The translations under genes and the position numbers were made by a program. 51,617 bases of DNA from Thomasclavelia sp. GTDB lineage: Bacteria; Bacillota_I; Bacilli_A; Erysipelotrichales; Coprobacillaceae. The stretch is from the NCBI GenBank assembly GCA_020025035.1, contig JAHHSU010000002.1:1-51617 (forward strand), read 5' to 3'. Shown piece after piece: positions 33,724 through 43,678 of this stretch (the first letter of the stretch is position 1; the number at the start of each line of letters is the position of its first letter). The notes beneath the pieces were generated by a model. It ran no database searches. It worked only from the letters and a program-made list of their open reading frames with translations, and was not told the DNA's origin.

Positions 33724-35310
33724 TTAACTAATCTTATATATTTCTGTAACTGGGGCCTCATTTTGATAACTAATATTCAGTTCATCTCCTTGACCAACAA
33801 AAGGTAATTTCATTTCACCTACATTTATTTTAGCACGATAACGATGACCGTCTTGATCAACTATATAATAATAAGTATTTCCATCAATAATTGCTGTTGA
33901 AATATCTTTTACTGTAATGGTTTTATCCATATATTCACTTTCATCCATACTAATATTCACGTTCTTATCCCCAATATAATTTTGAGCAGCTTTTTCTATT
34001 CCTTGGGATGCATCAGTAACAACTACTTTTTGATAATCTTGCACATCTACAAAAGCATACATTTTTACTAATCCTGCATTATCTTTTAAAGATATTAAAT
34101 AAGTAGGTTGATTATTTAAATTAATCAACAATGGAAAACTAGCAGTATAATTCATTTGTTGAACTTGCCCTTTAGCACTTTCCATTGCAGAAGTTTCTTC
34201 AGCACCTGGAACGGAATAAAATGTTGTTTCTTTAGTACGCATGTTACTTAATACAAATCCAATATTTGATTCATCTGCTAATGTTGAGGTAATTCCTGTA
34301 TATAGATAAATATCATCATCTTTAGCAATATAATTATATCCTCTAGTTGTTTTAACTACATTTTTTTGTCCAAATATTGAATTGAAGAAGCCATTTTTAT
34401 ATAAACCCCAATCATCTATTTGTTGGATTAATAATTCAGCTGGGTAAACATGATCAACCCATGTAGGTACATCATTTACTGTATAAAATTTAGACTCACC
34501 TGTAATTGGATCTAGGATTACTACCCCTTTAACATCTTCTAACAATCCAATTCCTTTATATTTGAATACTGGAACAACAAAAAATGGTGCTCCATTTTCA
34601 TCTATTTCAAAATTTTCCTTACCAAAAATAAATGTTGGATACTGTAGTCTTAATTTTCTTTGTAATTTTTCATTAAATAATCCAGATGGGACATACTTCA
34701 TTCCTTTTTCTAATTTCACTAAATCTGTACTTCCATCTACTGAATCTACACTAATATAGCCTTTTACTCCATTTTTACGATTAATTAAATATTTATATAC
34801 TCCATTATATTCTAAAGGAGTCACTCGTACTACACGATTATGATAATTAATTTGCGTATATAATGGTGAAACATCAAATTGCGAAACTAACTCTGGCAAT
34901 TGTCCCATTACTCTATCCCCTAATTTTAAAGAGGAATCACGATCTAATAAAGGTAGTGTTGAAAAGTCTACTGGTTGTATATCGCTTAAAAAATTTTGAG
35001 ACTCATCTATATCAATACGATTTGCATACATTTTTGCATTAATCAATGGTGAATAAAATATATTAATTAAAATAATTACTACAACTAGTAATCCAAAAAA
35101 TATAAATGGTTTGGTTTTACTTTTCAAGTTATATTGACTTAGTGATGTAATATTGCTTTTAAAATCTAATATAAAATAAACTACAACAAGTTGAAACACA
35201 AAACCCCAAAATGCCATTGATTGTAAATTTAATGGTGGAATTGTAATATAAAATATCACCATTCCAACCACAAGTGTAATAAATACATTGTTTATTATTC
35301 TTTTATACAT
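33724..35310 (-). CDS. Large membrane protein of unknown function
   Basis: A 528-residue protein I do not recognise. Three hydrophobic segments lie near residues 5-25, 30-48 and 68-88. About 430 mostly hydrophilic residues follow, probably outside the membrane, containing repeated beta-like phrases such as FVVPVFKYKGIG, GVVILDPITGESKFYTV and PTWVDHVYPAELL. It ends in a small region resembling an OB-type barrel (about residues 460-528). The GGGGGAG site is six bases before the ATG. It follows manA after 24 bases and is the last gene of the operon. A role in the envelope is plausible but unproven. Confidence 0.75.
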   Translation of the reverse strand: MYKRIINNVFITLVVGMVIFYITIPPLNLQSMAFWGFVFQLVVVYFILDFKSNITSLSQYNLKSKTKPFIFFGLLVVVIILINIFYSPLINAKMYANRIDIDESQNFLSDIQPVDFSTLPLLDRDSSLKLGDRVMGQLPELVSQFDVSPLYTQINYHNRVVRVTPLEYNGVYKYLINRKNGVKGYISVDSVDGSTDLVKLEKGMKYVPSGLFNEKLQRKLRLQYPTFIFGKENFEIDENGAPFFVVPVFKYKGIGLLEDVKGVVILDPITGESKFYTVNDVPTWVDHVYPAELLIQQIDDWGLYKNGFFNSIFGQKNVVKTTRGYNYIAKDDDIYLYTGITSTLADESNIGFVLSNMRTKETTFYSVPGAEETSAMESAKGQVQQMNYTASFPLLINLNNQPTYLISLKDNAGLVKMYAFVDVQDYQKVVVTDASQGIEKAAQNYIGDKNVNISMDESEYMDKTITVKDISTAIIDGNTYYYIVDQDGHRYRAKINVGEMKLPFVGQGDELNISYQNEAPVTEIYKIS

Positions 35311-35334
35311 GATACTCCCCCTTTTTATATTATT

Positions 35335-36270
35335 CTATAATGTAGTAACCATTAATTCAAGCAAACCATCCAATTCAATATTTAAAACATCATTACAAAT
35401 AATCAAATGATCCCCTTTACTAATTTCCATATGATTAATAGTTCCTTTTCCATCAAGTACACTTACTAATGAAAAAGGAGCCTTATGTTGATAATGATAT
35501 TCTCCATAAACTTCATATTTCTTTACAGTAAAATATGGAGAAACAATGAGTGTTTCTACTTTACATGCGTCATATTGCTTAATCGTACGATGTTGGTTAT
35601 GGTTTGATTTATCAGGAACATTAATCGTATCTATGGACTGTGACAAATGCAATTCCCTTTTTTTTCCATTACTATCCACTCTATCATAATCATATACTCG
35701 ATAAGTAATATCTGAAGATTGTTGTACTTCATAGATAAGTGATCCTGCACAAATTGCATGAATTGTACCTGCAGGAATATAAAAGAAATCTTTTGGTTGT
35801 ATTTCAAATTGATTTAATAACGAAGCATACTCATGATGCTTAATTGTATGAATTAATTCCTCTTTTGTTTTAGCATGATGACCTATAACCATTTGTGTAT
35901 GTTTTAAACAATCAATTACATACCAACATTCTGTTTTTCCTAAAGAATTTTCATGTATTCTTGCATATTCATCATTAGGATGAACTTGTACACTTAAATT
36001 TTGACTAGCGTCTATGATTTTGACTAATAAAGGAAATTGCTTTGCTTCTATATTTCCAAACAATTCACGATGCTCTTGGTACAAGGTAGATAAAGACATG
36101 CCCTGATACTTAGAATTACGAATTAAACAATCTCCATTTTGATGGGCTGAAATTGCCCAACATTCCCCAGTATGATCACTAGGAATAGGATAATCGTATA
36201 CTTGTTTTAATCGTTGTCCACCCCAAACCATTTCTTTAAAAATAGGTTCTATAAATAGTATATGACCCAT
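35335..36270 (-). CDS. manA: Mannose-6-phosphate isomerase (class I)
   Basis: A 311-residue zinc enzyme interconverting mannose 6-phosphate and fructose 6-phosphate. The metal and active-site motifs are VQVHPNDEYA, KTECWYV and the cupin phrase FYIPAGTIHAI; the short Bacillus-type length also fits. It is the middle gene between the transporter and the unknown membrane protein, which hints at envelope polysaccharide precursors. GGAGGG ribosome site. Confidence 0.94.
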   Translation of the reverse strand: MGHILFIEPIFKEMVWGGQRLKQVYDYPIPSDHTGECWAISAHQNGDCLIRNSKYQGMSLSTLYQEHRELFGNIEAKQFPLLVKIIDASQNLSVQVHPNDEYARIHENSLGKTECWYVIDCLKHTQMVIGHHAKTKEELIHTIKHHEYASLLNQFEIQPKDFFYIPAGTIHAICAGSLIYEVQQSSDITYRVYDYDRVDSNGKKRELHLSQSIDTINVPDKSNHNQHRTIKQYDACKVETLIVSPYFTVKKYEVYGEYHYQHKAPFSLVSVLDGKGTINHMEISKGDHLIICNDVLNIELDGLLELMVTTL

Positions 36271-36292
36271 TCCTAATCCCTCCTATAAAATA

Positions 36293-37924
36293 TTAATTAA
36301 ATTCTTTTAAATGAATTCGATAATAATAACATAATTTAGCTATACTATAAATATGATCAGCTATCCTTTCGATATCTGTTAAAATTTCACTATATACCAC
36401 GCAAGATTCTGCAGATATTTTTCCTTGTTTTAAACGAGTAATTTGATTTTCTCTATAATTTGCAATCAATTCATCTACTAACTCTTCATTTTCAACAATT
36501 TTATCGATATTAATTAATTGGTCTACCCAATTATCTTTTTCAAAACAATCTAATGAATTAACCACCACTTGATATAATATAGTAAGTTCAGTTTGTGCTT
36601 GATTACTATATTTTAAATGATTTTCTATTGTATCATCTAAATACTGTGCTAAATTTTTTGCGTGATCTCCTATACGTTCTATATTACTAGTAATTTTAAA
36701 TAATGCATTAGTTAACAATGAATCGGATTCATTAGAATCAATCAAGGTTACTTTCGCGTTAAATCTTGTAATTTCAGTATTTAAGTAATCAATATATTTT
36801 TCATTTTTCATAATCTTTTCATTATATTTGTTAGTACAATCAATTAATCCTGTCATGGCAAGACTAATGTTTTGATGTGCAAAATCAAACATTCTACTGA
36901 CTTCTTTAGTCATTTGTGTAATTGCAACAAAAGTTGGTTCATCTTGATTAGTAAGATATACTGTCTTCATTTCATCACTTTCATCTTCTTGAATTGGAAT
37001 AACTTTTTCTACGAATCTACATAACATATTTCCAAATGGAAATAATAATAATGTTGTCCCTACATTAAATACTGTATGCACATTTGCAATTTGACTTTGT
37101 ACAGAATGTGGAGTTAAATCTGCAATATATTGAGCAAAAGGAAACATCATACATAAGCTAACAAATATAACTGTACCAATTAAATTAAACGCTAAATGAA
37201 TTAATGTCGTACGTTTTGCAGATCTACTTGCACCAAATGATGCGATAATTGAAGTAATACATGTACCTATATTTTGTCCAAATAATACATAAATAGCACT
37301 GTTTAATTGAATCGCTCCACTACTAGCTAATGCCTGTAATATTCCTATAGAAGCACTAGAACTTTGAATAATTGCAGTAAATAATGCTCCTGCTAAAATA
37401 CCTAAAAACGGATTTTGAAAACTTGAAATTAATCTAGTAAAAGGCTCATAATTTCTTAATGGAACCATGGCATCAGACATCATTCCCATTCCTACAAATA
37501 ATATTCCAAGTCCAGCTAATATTTCTCCTGTATATTTTATTTTTTTATTTTTGATAAACTGTATACAAAATACACCAACAAAAACTAAAATAAGTGCTAC
37601 ATCATGAACATTTAATGCAATTAATTGCCCCGTAATAGTTGTTCCAATATTTGCCCCCATAATCAACCATACTGCCTGATTCAATGTCATTAGTCCAGAA
37701 TTAACAAAACCTACTACCATTACTGTTGTAGCAGAGGATGATTGAATAACTGCTGTTACCCCTGCTCCAATTAATACACCAACAAATCGATTAGATGTAA
37801 TTCTTTCTAATATTTTTTTCAAACTGTTTCCAGCTACATTTTCTAATCCAGTAGACATCATATGCATACCGTACAAAAATAAACCTAATCCTCCTAGCAT
37901 AGGAAATAAATTTTTATAATCCAT
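36293..37924 (-). CDS. Na/Pi-cotransporter family protein with PhoU-like tail
   Basis: A 543-residue membrane protein. The first 300 residues hold the duplicated NptA-type core: GVTAVIQSSSATTVMVVGFVNSG and its second copy LFTAIIQSSSASIGILQALASSG, the repeated QSSS motif of phosphate transport. The C-terminal 200 residues are helical with PhoU-like signatures (IERIGDHAKNLAQY, DIERIADHIYSIAK). The true start is probably ATG 37924; the in-frame GTG at 37933 is too close to the AAGGA. First gene of an operon with manA. Phosphate import is the family role; direction and substrate are not proven. Confidence 0.92.
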   Translation of the reverse strand: MDYKNLFPMLGGLGLFLYGMHMMSTGLENVAGNSLKKILERITSNRFVGVLIGAGVTAVIQSSSATTVMVVGFVNSGLMTLNQAVWLIMGANIGTTITGQLIALNVHDVALILVFVGVFCIQFIKNKKIKYTGEILAGLGILFVGMGMMSDAMVPLRNYEPFTRLISSFQNPFLGILAGALFTAIIQSSSASIGILQALASSGAIQLNSAIYVLFGQNIGTCITSIIASFGASRSAKRTTLIHLAFNLIGTVIFVSLCMMFPFAQYIADLTPHSVQSQIANVHTVFNVGTTLLLFPFGNMLCRFVEKVIPIQEDESDEMKTVYLTNQDEPTFVAITQMTKEVSRMFDFAHQNISLAMTGLIDCTNKYNEKIMKNEKYIDYLNTEITRFNAKVTLIDSNESDSLLTNALFKITSNIERIGDHAKNLAQYLDDTIENHLKYSNQAQTELTILYQVVVNSLDCFEKDNWVDQLINIDKIVENEELVDELIANYRENQITRLKQGKISAESCVVYSEILTDIERIADHIYSIAKLCYYYRIHLKEFN

Positions 37925-37933
37925 ATAAGTCAC

Positions 37934-38184
37934 GTCCTTCTTCCATTCTTAAACTTATTATCTTTATCATTTCTCACACTGACTTGTTGATATCCCTATA
38001 CTTCGCCCCTTTAATATGAAATAGTTTATTTATATGTATACTTGCATTATATCAAATATCATAGTATCCAAAAAGAAATATTTGAAAATATTTTTAATAA
38101 ATCACATAAAAATCACTAAATTCTATCAAATAAATAAGAAAAATTTAATATTAGTTGATATTTTTAACTAATTCCAATAAAAAA
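37934..38184. other. Intergenic region upstream of the Na/Pi transporter gene
   Basis: A minus-strand TATAAT (38051-38046) is the likely -10 of the transporter operon, with only a weak TTTTTG -35. The leader of about 115 bases shows no strong hairpin. The rest up to the prs terminator is AT-rich with no coding potential. Confidence 0.45.
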
Positions 38185-38238
38185 AGAAAACTAAATTTGA
38201 AATAAATCTATTTATTAGATTTATTTTTTTAGTTTTCT
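38185..38238 (-). terminator. Terminator after prs
   Basis: A two-part stem. Outer arms AGAAAACTAAA and TTTAGTTTTCT enclose inner arms AAATAAATCT and AGATTTATTT. On the minus strand it ends in a run of T residues, 15 bases after the prs stop. Confidence 0.85.
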
Positions 38239-38252
38239 AATGAAATTTTATT

Positions 38253-39215
38253 CTATGATTCATGGAAATCGTATTTATCAAAAATATCGCTAATTGGTTT
38301 TGCATCTTCAATATGGTTAATCGTACTAGCTAATAACTCTGCAATTGAAACAGTCACTAATTTTTCGAATTGTTTTTCTTTTGGTAATTCTATTGTATCT
38401 GTTACAACTACTTCTTTAGCAACTGAATTTTGTAATCTTTCTCTTGCAGGACCAGAGAATACAGCATGTGTACAAGCAATATACACATCATTTGCACCTT
38501 TTTCTTTTAATGCTTGTGCTCCTGCAGCAATAGTTCCGCCTGTATCAATCATATCATCTACCATAATACAGTTTCTTCCTTTAACGTCCCCTATAATTCC
38601 TGTCACCTCTGCAACATTTGGTTTTGGTCTTCTTTTATCAATAATCGCTAATGGAACATCTAAAGCATTTGCTAGTTTTCTAGCTCTATTAGCTCCTCCA
38701 TGGTCAGGTGAAACTACAGTTAAATTTTCAATATTCTTTTTTCTAAAATAGTGACCTAAAAGAGGTAAAGCCGTCATATCATCGACTGGTATGTTAAAAA
38801 ATCCTTGAATTTGTGTTGCATGTAAATCCACCGTCACTACTCGATCAACACCAGCAGATTGTAATAAATCTGCTACTAATTTTGCAGTGATTGGTTGTCT
38901 AGGTTTAGCTTTTCTATCTTGTCTAGCATACCCAAAATATGGTACAACTGCTGTAATTTCTTTTGCAGACGCTCTTTTTAATGCATCAATACAAATAAGT
39001 AATTCCATTAAATTTTCTGTAACAGGAGCAGAAGTTGATTGTACGATATAGACGTGTTTTCCACGTACTGATTCTTCTGTATTTACTAATATCTCTCCAT
39101 CTGCAAAATGATGTACAGTTGTAGGACATAAAGTAGTTCCTAAATAATCTGCAATTTTTTGCGCTAATTTTTGACTTGATGATAGTGCAAGCACTGTTGT
39201 TTGTTGTTTTTCCAT
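38253..39215 (-). CDS. prs: Ribose-phosphate pyrophosphokinase
   Basis: A 320-residue enzyme making PRPP from ribose 5-phosphate and ATP for purines, pyrimidines, NAD, His and Trp. It has the class I signature VTVDLHATQIQGFF, the PRPP-binding loop VDDMIDTGGTI, and the nucleotide phrase FGYARQDRKAKPR. It follows glmU after 11 bases, a classical pairing in Bacillota. Confidence 0.97.
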   Translation of the reverse strand: MEKQQTTVLALSSSQKLAQKIADYLGTTLCPTTVHHFADGEILVNTEESVRGKHVYIVQSTSAPVTENLMELLICIDALKRASAKEITAVVPYFGYARQDRKAKPRQPITAKLVADLLQSAGVDRVVTVDLHATQIQGFFNIPVDDMTALPLLGHYFRKKNIENLTVVSPDHGGANRARKLANALDVPLAIIDKRRPKPNVAEVTGIIGDVKGRNCIMVDDMIDTGGTIAAGAQALKEKGANDVYIACTHAVFSGPARERLQNSVAKEVVVTDTIELPKEKQFEKLVTVSIAELLASTINHIEDAKPISDIFDKYDFHES

Positions 39216-39226
39216 GATTATTCCTC

Positions 39227-40609
39227 TTATTTTCTTCCTTCTTGTTTTTCCTTTAATACTTTAGCATAGCCTGTTTTATTTACCTGATATGCTCTTGCAA
39301 TCGCAAAATCATCCTTAGCTACGTCTTTAGTAATTGTAGACCCAGCTGCTACATAAGAATCATTTTCGATCGTTACTGGTGCAATCAAATTAGAATTACA
39401 TCCAATAAATACATGATCTTTTATAATTGTTTTGAATTTATTTTTCCCATCATAATTACTAGTAATTGTTCCACACCCGATATTTACTGACTTTCCAACA
39501 TCAGAATCGCCAATATAGCTAAGATGAGCACATTTACTTCCTACTCCAAAAACACTTTTTTTCATCTCTACAAAGTTTCCAATATGCACATTTTCTTGAA
39601 TATGACAATTTTGACGTAACCTTGCATATGGACCTATGTCAGTACCTGATTCAACAATAGAATCACTAATAACAGAAAATTTAATTTCAACATTATCTTT
39701 AATTGTTACATGATCAAATTCACAATGAGGTCCTAAGTGACAATTTTCACCAATCACACTTTTTCCTTTGATAATAGTTCCAGGTTCAATAATAGTATCT
39801 TTACCTATTGTTACATCTGGTCCAATATAAGTTGAATCTACATCAATAATGGTAACTCCATTTATCATGTGTTGATAATTTAGTCTTTCTTGAAGTTTTT
39901 TAGTAGAATGATATAAATCTATTCTATCATTTACTCCTCCTACTTCTTCAAAATCGTCTATTACATAACTAGCTACCTTTAACTGATGTTCATACATGAT
40001 AGAAATAACATCAGTTAAATAATATTCTTCTTGCACGTTATCATTTTTAATTTGCTTTAATGCCTTAAACAGTTCAATATTATCAAAGCAATACACTCCA
40101 GTATTCATTTCACTGATTTTTCTTTCTTGATCAGTTGCATCTTTATACTCCACTATTTTTTTTACATGACCTTGATTATCTCGTATTATTCGTCCATAAT
40201 GTTTTTTTTCATCACAATGAGCACTAACTAATGTAACATGATGATGATTTTTTTGGTGAATTTCAATAATATTATTGATAGTATCACTTGTAATCAATGG
40301 CGCATCTCCATTTAACACTAACGTTATTCCTGGTTTATCTTGTAGTAAATTACTTGCTTGCATCACAGCATGTCCTGTACCAAGTAGTTGTAATTGTTCA
40401 ATATAATCAACCTCATTACCCACTACTTCTTTTACATGTTCAGCTTGATGTCCTACTACAATTAATGATTTTGTTACCTTAGTACATTTTAATGTATCTA
40501 CGATATGTAAAATCATCGGCTTATATAAAACTTCATGTAATACTTTAGGTATTTTAGAATTCAAACGTGTACCCTTACCTGCAGCTAAAACAATTGCATA
40601 AATGTCCAT
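39227..40609 (-). CDS. glmU: Bifunctional UDP-GlcNAc pyrophosphorylase / GlcN-1-P acetyltransferase
   Basis: A 460-residue enzyme making UDP-GlcNAc for peptidoglycan and teichoic acids. The N-terminal uridylyltransferase domain starts LAAGKGTRLNSKIPKVLHEV. The C-terminal left-handed beta-helix (from about residue 250) shows hexapeptide repeats and the acetyltransferase region LSYIGDSDVG through GTITSNYDGKNK. Full length; AAGGAG site seven bases before the ATG. glmU-prs is the Bacillus order. Confidence 0.97.
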   Translation of the reverse strand: MDIYAIVLAAGKGTRLNSKIPKVLHEVLYKPMILHIVDTLKCTKVTKSLIVVGHQAEHVKEVVGNEVDYIEQLQLLGTGHAVMQASNLLQDKPGITLVLNGDAPLITSDTINNIIEIHQKNHHHVTLVSAHCDEKKHYGRIIRDNQGHVKKIVEYKDATDQERKISEMNTGVYCFDNIELFKALKQIKNDNVQEEYYLTDVISIMYEHQLKVASYVIDDFEEVGGVNDRIDLYHSTKKLQERLNYQHMINGVTIIDVDSTYIGPDVTIGKDTIIEPGTIIKGKSVIGENCHLGPHCEFDHVTIKDNVEIKFSVISDSIVESGTDIGPYARLRQNCHIQENVHIGNFVEMKKSVFGVGSKCAHLSYIGDSDVGKSVNIGCGTITSNYDGKNKFKTIIKDHVFIGCNSNLIAPVTIENDSYVAAGSTITKDVAKDDFAIARAYQVNKTGYAKVLKEKQEGRK

Positions 40610-40702
40610 TTTTCCACTCCTTTATGTAAATATATTAGCAAATTTTACCAAAAAATAAAAGATATAATCGTAAATACTGTATATAAAAGAAAAAAGAATC
40701 TA

Positions 40703-41554
40703 TTATTCTTCAACTTGGATAAATTCTGTTTTTCTTACAAATAATTTTTTTTGTTTAAAATAACTAAATGCATCATCTAATAATTGATCATCATAAGTTA
40801 ACCCAAACACAGTAGAACCACTACCTGACATTAATGCACAATCAAATCCCATTTCTAACATTTTATTTTTAATTTCCTTAATTTGTGGGACAATTTCTAT
40901 TGAAACATTTTCAAGTGTATTTCCTAAACATTGACACATATGCTTATAATCATCTTCCATTAAACATTTTTTGATATCGTTACAATTTGGATGAAACTCA
41001 TGATCTAATTGTAAAGATTGAAAAGACTTTTTGGTAGAAACTCCTTTTTTAGGTTTTACAAGTAATATTTTTGGTCGGAGATTTGTTTGAAAAAATTCCA
41101 ATCGTTCTCCTATCCCTGATACAAAAGAAAGCTTTTGGTGGATGCAAAAAGGGATATCTGCTCCAATACTTTTACCTAAGTTTGCTAGTTCATCTAAACT
41201 GATATTAAGATGATATAATTTTGATATTGCTCGCATTACTGCTGCTCCATCACTGCTTCCTCCAGCCATTCCTGCTTGAGTAGGAATATGCTTATAGATA
41301 AATATTTTTACACCACCTTCTAGATGATAAGTATCCATCATCAATTGTGCTACACGGTATACAATATTACGATGATCTAAAGGCATAGTATTAGAATTAC
41401 TATAAATTTCTATTCCTGAAGGTATTTTATCTACATAAATTAAATCATGAAGCGCTATAGGAACCATTATCATCTCTAATTCATGAAATCCATCTTCATT
41501 TTTTTTAACAACATTTAATCCTAAATTAATTTTAGCGTACGCTTTAACTTTCAT
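40703..41554 (-). CDS. ispE: 4-diphosphocytidyl-2-C-methyl-D-erythritol kinase
   Basis: A 283-residue GHMP-family kinase of the non-mevalonate isoprenoid pathway. Motif 1 is KAYAKINLGLNV, the ATP loop is QAGMAGGSSDGAAV, and motif 3 is ALMSGSGSTVFGL. Its ribosome site lies within the end of yabG (6-base gap), so the two are co-transcribed. In Bacillus veg and sspF separate yabG from ispE; here they are absent. Confidence 0.96.
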   Translation of the reverse strand: MKVKAYAKINLGLNVVKKNEDGFHELEMIMVPIALHDLIYVDKIPSGIEIYSNSNTMPLDHRNIVYRVAQLMMDTYHLEGGVKIFIYKHIPTQAGMAGGSSDGAAVMRAISKLYHLNISLDELANLGKSIGADIPFCIHQKLSFVSGIGERLEFFQTNLRPKILLVKPKKGVSTKKSFQSLQLDHEFHPNCNDIKKCLMEDDYKHMCQCLGNTLENVSIEIVPQIKEIKNKMLEMGFDCALMSGSGSTVFGLTYDDQLLDDAFSYFKQKKLFVRKTEFIQVEE

Positions 41555-41560
41555 ACAATA

Positions 41561-42316
41561 TCAACTCCTTTTTGGATAAATACTACGAGCAACTCCTTTG
41601 GTATCAATTCCTCCTATCCCTTGAGATTTATTATAAGTGTTTTGAATAATAGATTCTACATCAACATAATTCTTTACACTTTCATTGGCAATTTGAAATG
41701 CAATATAGACTGGATCTAATGCATGGATATTTTTTCTCATAGGAGAAGAAGCAAAATTAGCTCCAGCAGCTATTAAGTGTTCATAATAAGACTGACACCC
41801 ACCTGCAAATATAACTAATTGGTCCATATTACTTTGATACAATCTTGCTTGTTTAATTGCATCTATATAATCTTGACTATGCGTATAGGCATCAATATTT
41901 TCATTGTCCATTTTTTTATCCATTGCATCATGTCCTGTAAGTACTAGAATTTGTGGTTTATGTTTTTCTAAAAGACTTATCACCTGATCTTTCATTTGAT
42001 TTTCTTTTAAGTATAAACATACACTACGTAATCCCAATTCTTTATATTTTTCCTCACACATTTTTAAATATCTCATATCACCATCTAAATGTAATACTTT
42101 TCCTTTCATTACATGATGATTCCTTAATAATTTACTTTCATCTATTCGAAACATTGGTTTTTGATGATCAACAATTTCTAAATCCTCAATCTCACTATCT
42201 GCAATTAAACGAACTTCTATACCTTTTAAATAACAAATATTATGTTGGATATCATAAATTTCAAATACAATATCTTTGTGGTATTTACGTCTTACAACTA
42301 AATCACCAATTTTCAT
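41561..42316 (-). CDS. yabG: Sporulation-specific protease YabG
   Basis: A 251-residue cytosolic (mother-cell) protease that trims spore coat proteins. Family phrases are KIGDLVVRRKYHKDIVF at the start, LHLDGDMRYLKMCEEKYKEL, LVLTGHDAM, and the highly conserved FAGGCQSYYEHLIAAGANFASSP. The length is slightly below Bacillus YabG (about 290). Between rsmA and ispE it has the conserved Bacillus position. Confidence 0.93.
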   Translation of the reverse strand: MKIGDLVVRRKYHKDIVFEIYDIQHNICYLKGIEVRLIADSEIEDLEIVDHQKPMFRIDESKLLRNHHVMKGKVLHLDGDMRYLKMCEEKYKELGLRSVCLYLKENQMKDQVISLLEKHKPQILVLTGHDAMDKKMDNENIDAYTHSQDYIDAIKQARLYQSNMDQLVIFAGGCQSYYEHLIAAGANFASSPMRKNIHALDPVYIAFQIANESVKNYVDVESIIQNTYNKSQGIGGIDTKGVARSIYPKRS

Positions 42317-42329
42317 ATTATCACCTCAT

Positions 42330-43157
42330 TTATAATATGAAAGTAGATGAAATGAGTTTGTACATTTGTATGTATTTTTCAATCTCAATTTGTTCTGGTC
42401 TTAGCTTAGAATCAATATCACATTTTTGTAAAATTACATCTATACTAGAATATTTTTGAATTAAATTATTATATATTGTTTTTCTTTTTTGTCTAAAACA
42501 GTCCTGTAAAAAAAGATAAAAACCTTTTAAATCCATTTCCACATCCTTTTTTGTTTTAAATGAAATAACTGCTGAATCTACATTTGGTTTAGGAATAAAT
42601 ACTTGATTAGACACACTAAATTCATAACGAACATCACTAAAAACATGCATCATAATACTTAATGGAAAATGAGTATGATGACATAATTTTAAAGCAACTT
42701 CTTTTTGCATCATTCCAACAAACATCTCAATCTCTTTACAACAAATTATTTTTAAAAGAAGTTGGCTAGTAATATAGTATGGCAAATTAGATACCACTAT
42801 CACCCTTGGTTCTTGAATAGATTGAACACATTCATCTAAATCTACATTTAAGAAATCTTGATGTCTAATCTCTACATTATCATATTCTGCTAATGTATAG
42901 TTTAAGGTCTCTACCATTCTTTGATCAATTTCATAAGCAATAACCCTTTTTACTTTTCTAGCTAGAAATTCAGTCAATGAACCAATTCCAGGACCGATTT
43001 CAATAACACATATTTCTTGATCATCAGGTAATAAACAAACAATATTTTCTATAATATTTAAATCAACTAAAAAATTTTGTCCTAAACTTTTTTTTGCTTT
43101 TAAATGAAACTTATTTAATACTTTTGTTGTATTACAATGTGTTCCGATATTTTTCAT
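42330..43157 (-). CDS. rsmA: 16S rRNA dimethyladenosine transferase (KsgA)
   Basis: A 275-residue methyltransferase that dimethylates two adjacent adenosines near the 3' end of 16S rRNA. The N-terminal KKSLGQNFLVD and SAM motif IEIGPGIGSLTEFLA are standard, and the catalytic NLPYYIT is in VVSNLPYYITSQLL. It follows rnmV after two bases, the common rnmV-rsmA pair. AGGAG ribosome site. Confidence 0.96.
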   Translation of the reverse strand: MKNIGTHCNTTKVLNKFHLKAKKSLGQNFLVDLNIIENIVCLLPDDQEICVIEIGPGIGSLTEFLARKVKRVIAYEIDQRMVETLNYTLAEYDNVEIRHQDFLNVDLDECVQSIQEPRVIVVSNLPYYITSQLLLKIICCKEIEMFVGMMQKEVALKLCHHTHFPLSIMMHVFSDVRYEFSVSNQVFIPKPNVDSAVISFKTKKDVEMDLKGFYLFLQDCFRQKRKTIYNNLIQKYSSIDVILQKCDIDSKLRPEQIEIEKYIQMYKLISSTFIL

Positions 43158-43159
43158 TT

Positions 43160-43678
43160 CTACTCTCCTAATATTTCCTTTACTTGCCTATAACTAATAC
43201 CAGCTAGATTTAATCTTTTAAATAAGGTTTTAACATTCCCATATCCAAGATGAAATGCACGATATACTGTTAATCTTTTTTCTTTATTACCAATAATATT
43301 TAAATCTATAAATTCATTCCAAGATATACTTTGATTATTTTCTTTAAATGTTACGACATTTTCTAACGCTTCCATAATTGCTGCTTTAGAAGCCTCAGCA
43401 ACCCCTACTTTATGATTTTTGATGGCATTTTCCTTTTTAACAAATGCATGTTTACAATTTGGTACTATTTTAGTAATCGCATTTCTTATTTGCATACCTG
43501 GATAATCTGGATCTGTCATAATAATAATCTCTCTAGTTTTACTAATAGTTTGAATATACTCTAAAACATTTTGATTAATGGCAGATCCTCCTGTTTCAAT
43601 AGTATCTACCTCAAAATATTTTTTTAATAATTGTGTATCTGTTTTTCCTTCGACAACAATTACTTCGTTAATTTTCAT
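43160..43678 (-). CDS. rnmV: Ribonuclease M5 (5S rRNA maturation)
   Basis: A 172-residue Toprim-domain nuclease that makes mature 5S rRNA from its precursor with L18. The catalytic Glu is in VVEGKTDTQLLKKYF and the Asp pair in IIMTDPDYPG. It overlaps the rnhA-like stop by four bases (ATGA). Confidence 0.94.
   Translation of the reverse strand: MKINEVIVVEGKTDTQLLKKYFEVDTIETGGSAINQNVLEYIQTISKTREIIIMTDPDYPGMQIRNAITKIVPNCKHAFVKKENAIKNHKVGVAEASKAAIMEALENVVTFKENNQSISWNEFIDLNIIGNKEKRLTVYRAFHLGYGNVKTLFKRLNLAGISYRQVKEILGE

Noticed and set aside
41953..42459. 168-codon plus-strand open frame across yabG and rsmA
   Set aside because: Antisense to two well-supported genes, with skewed Tyr/His/Leu-rich composition typical of a shadow frame.
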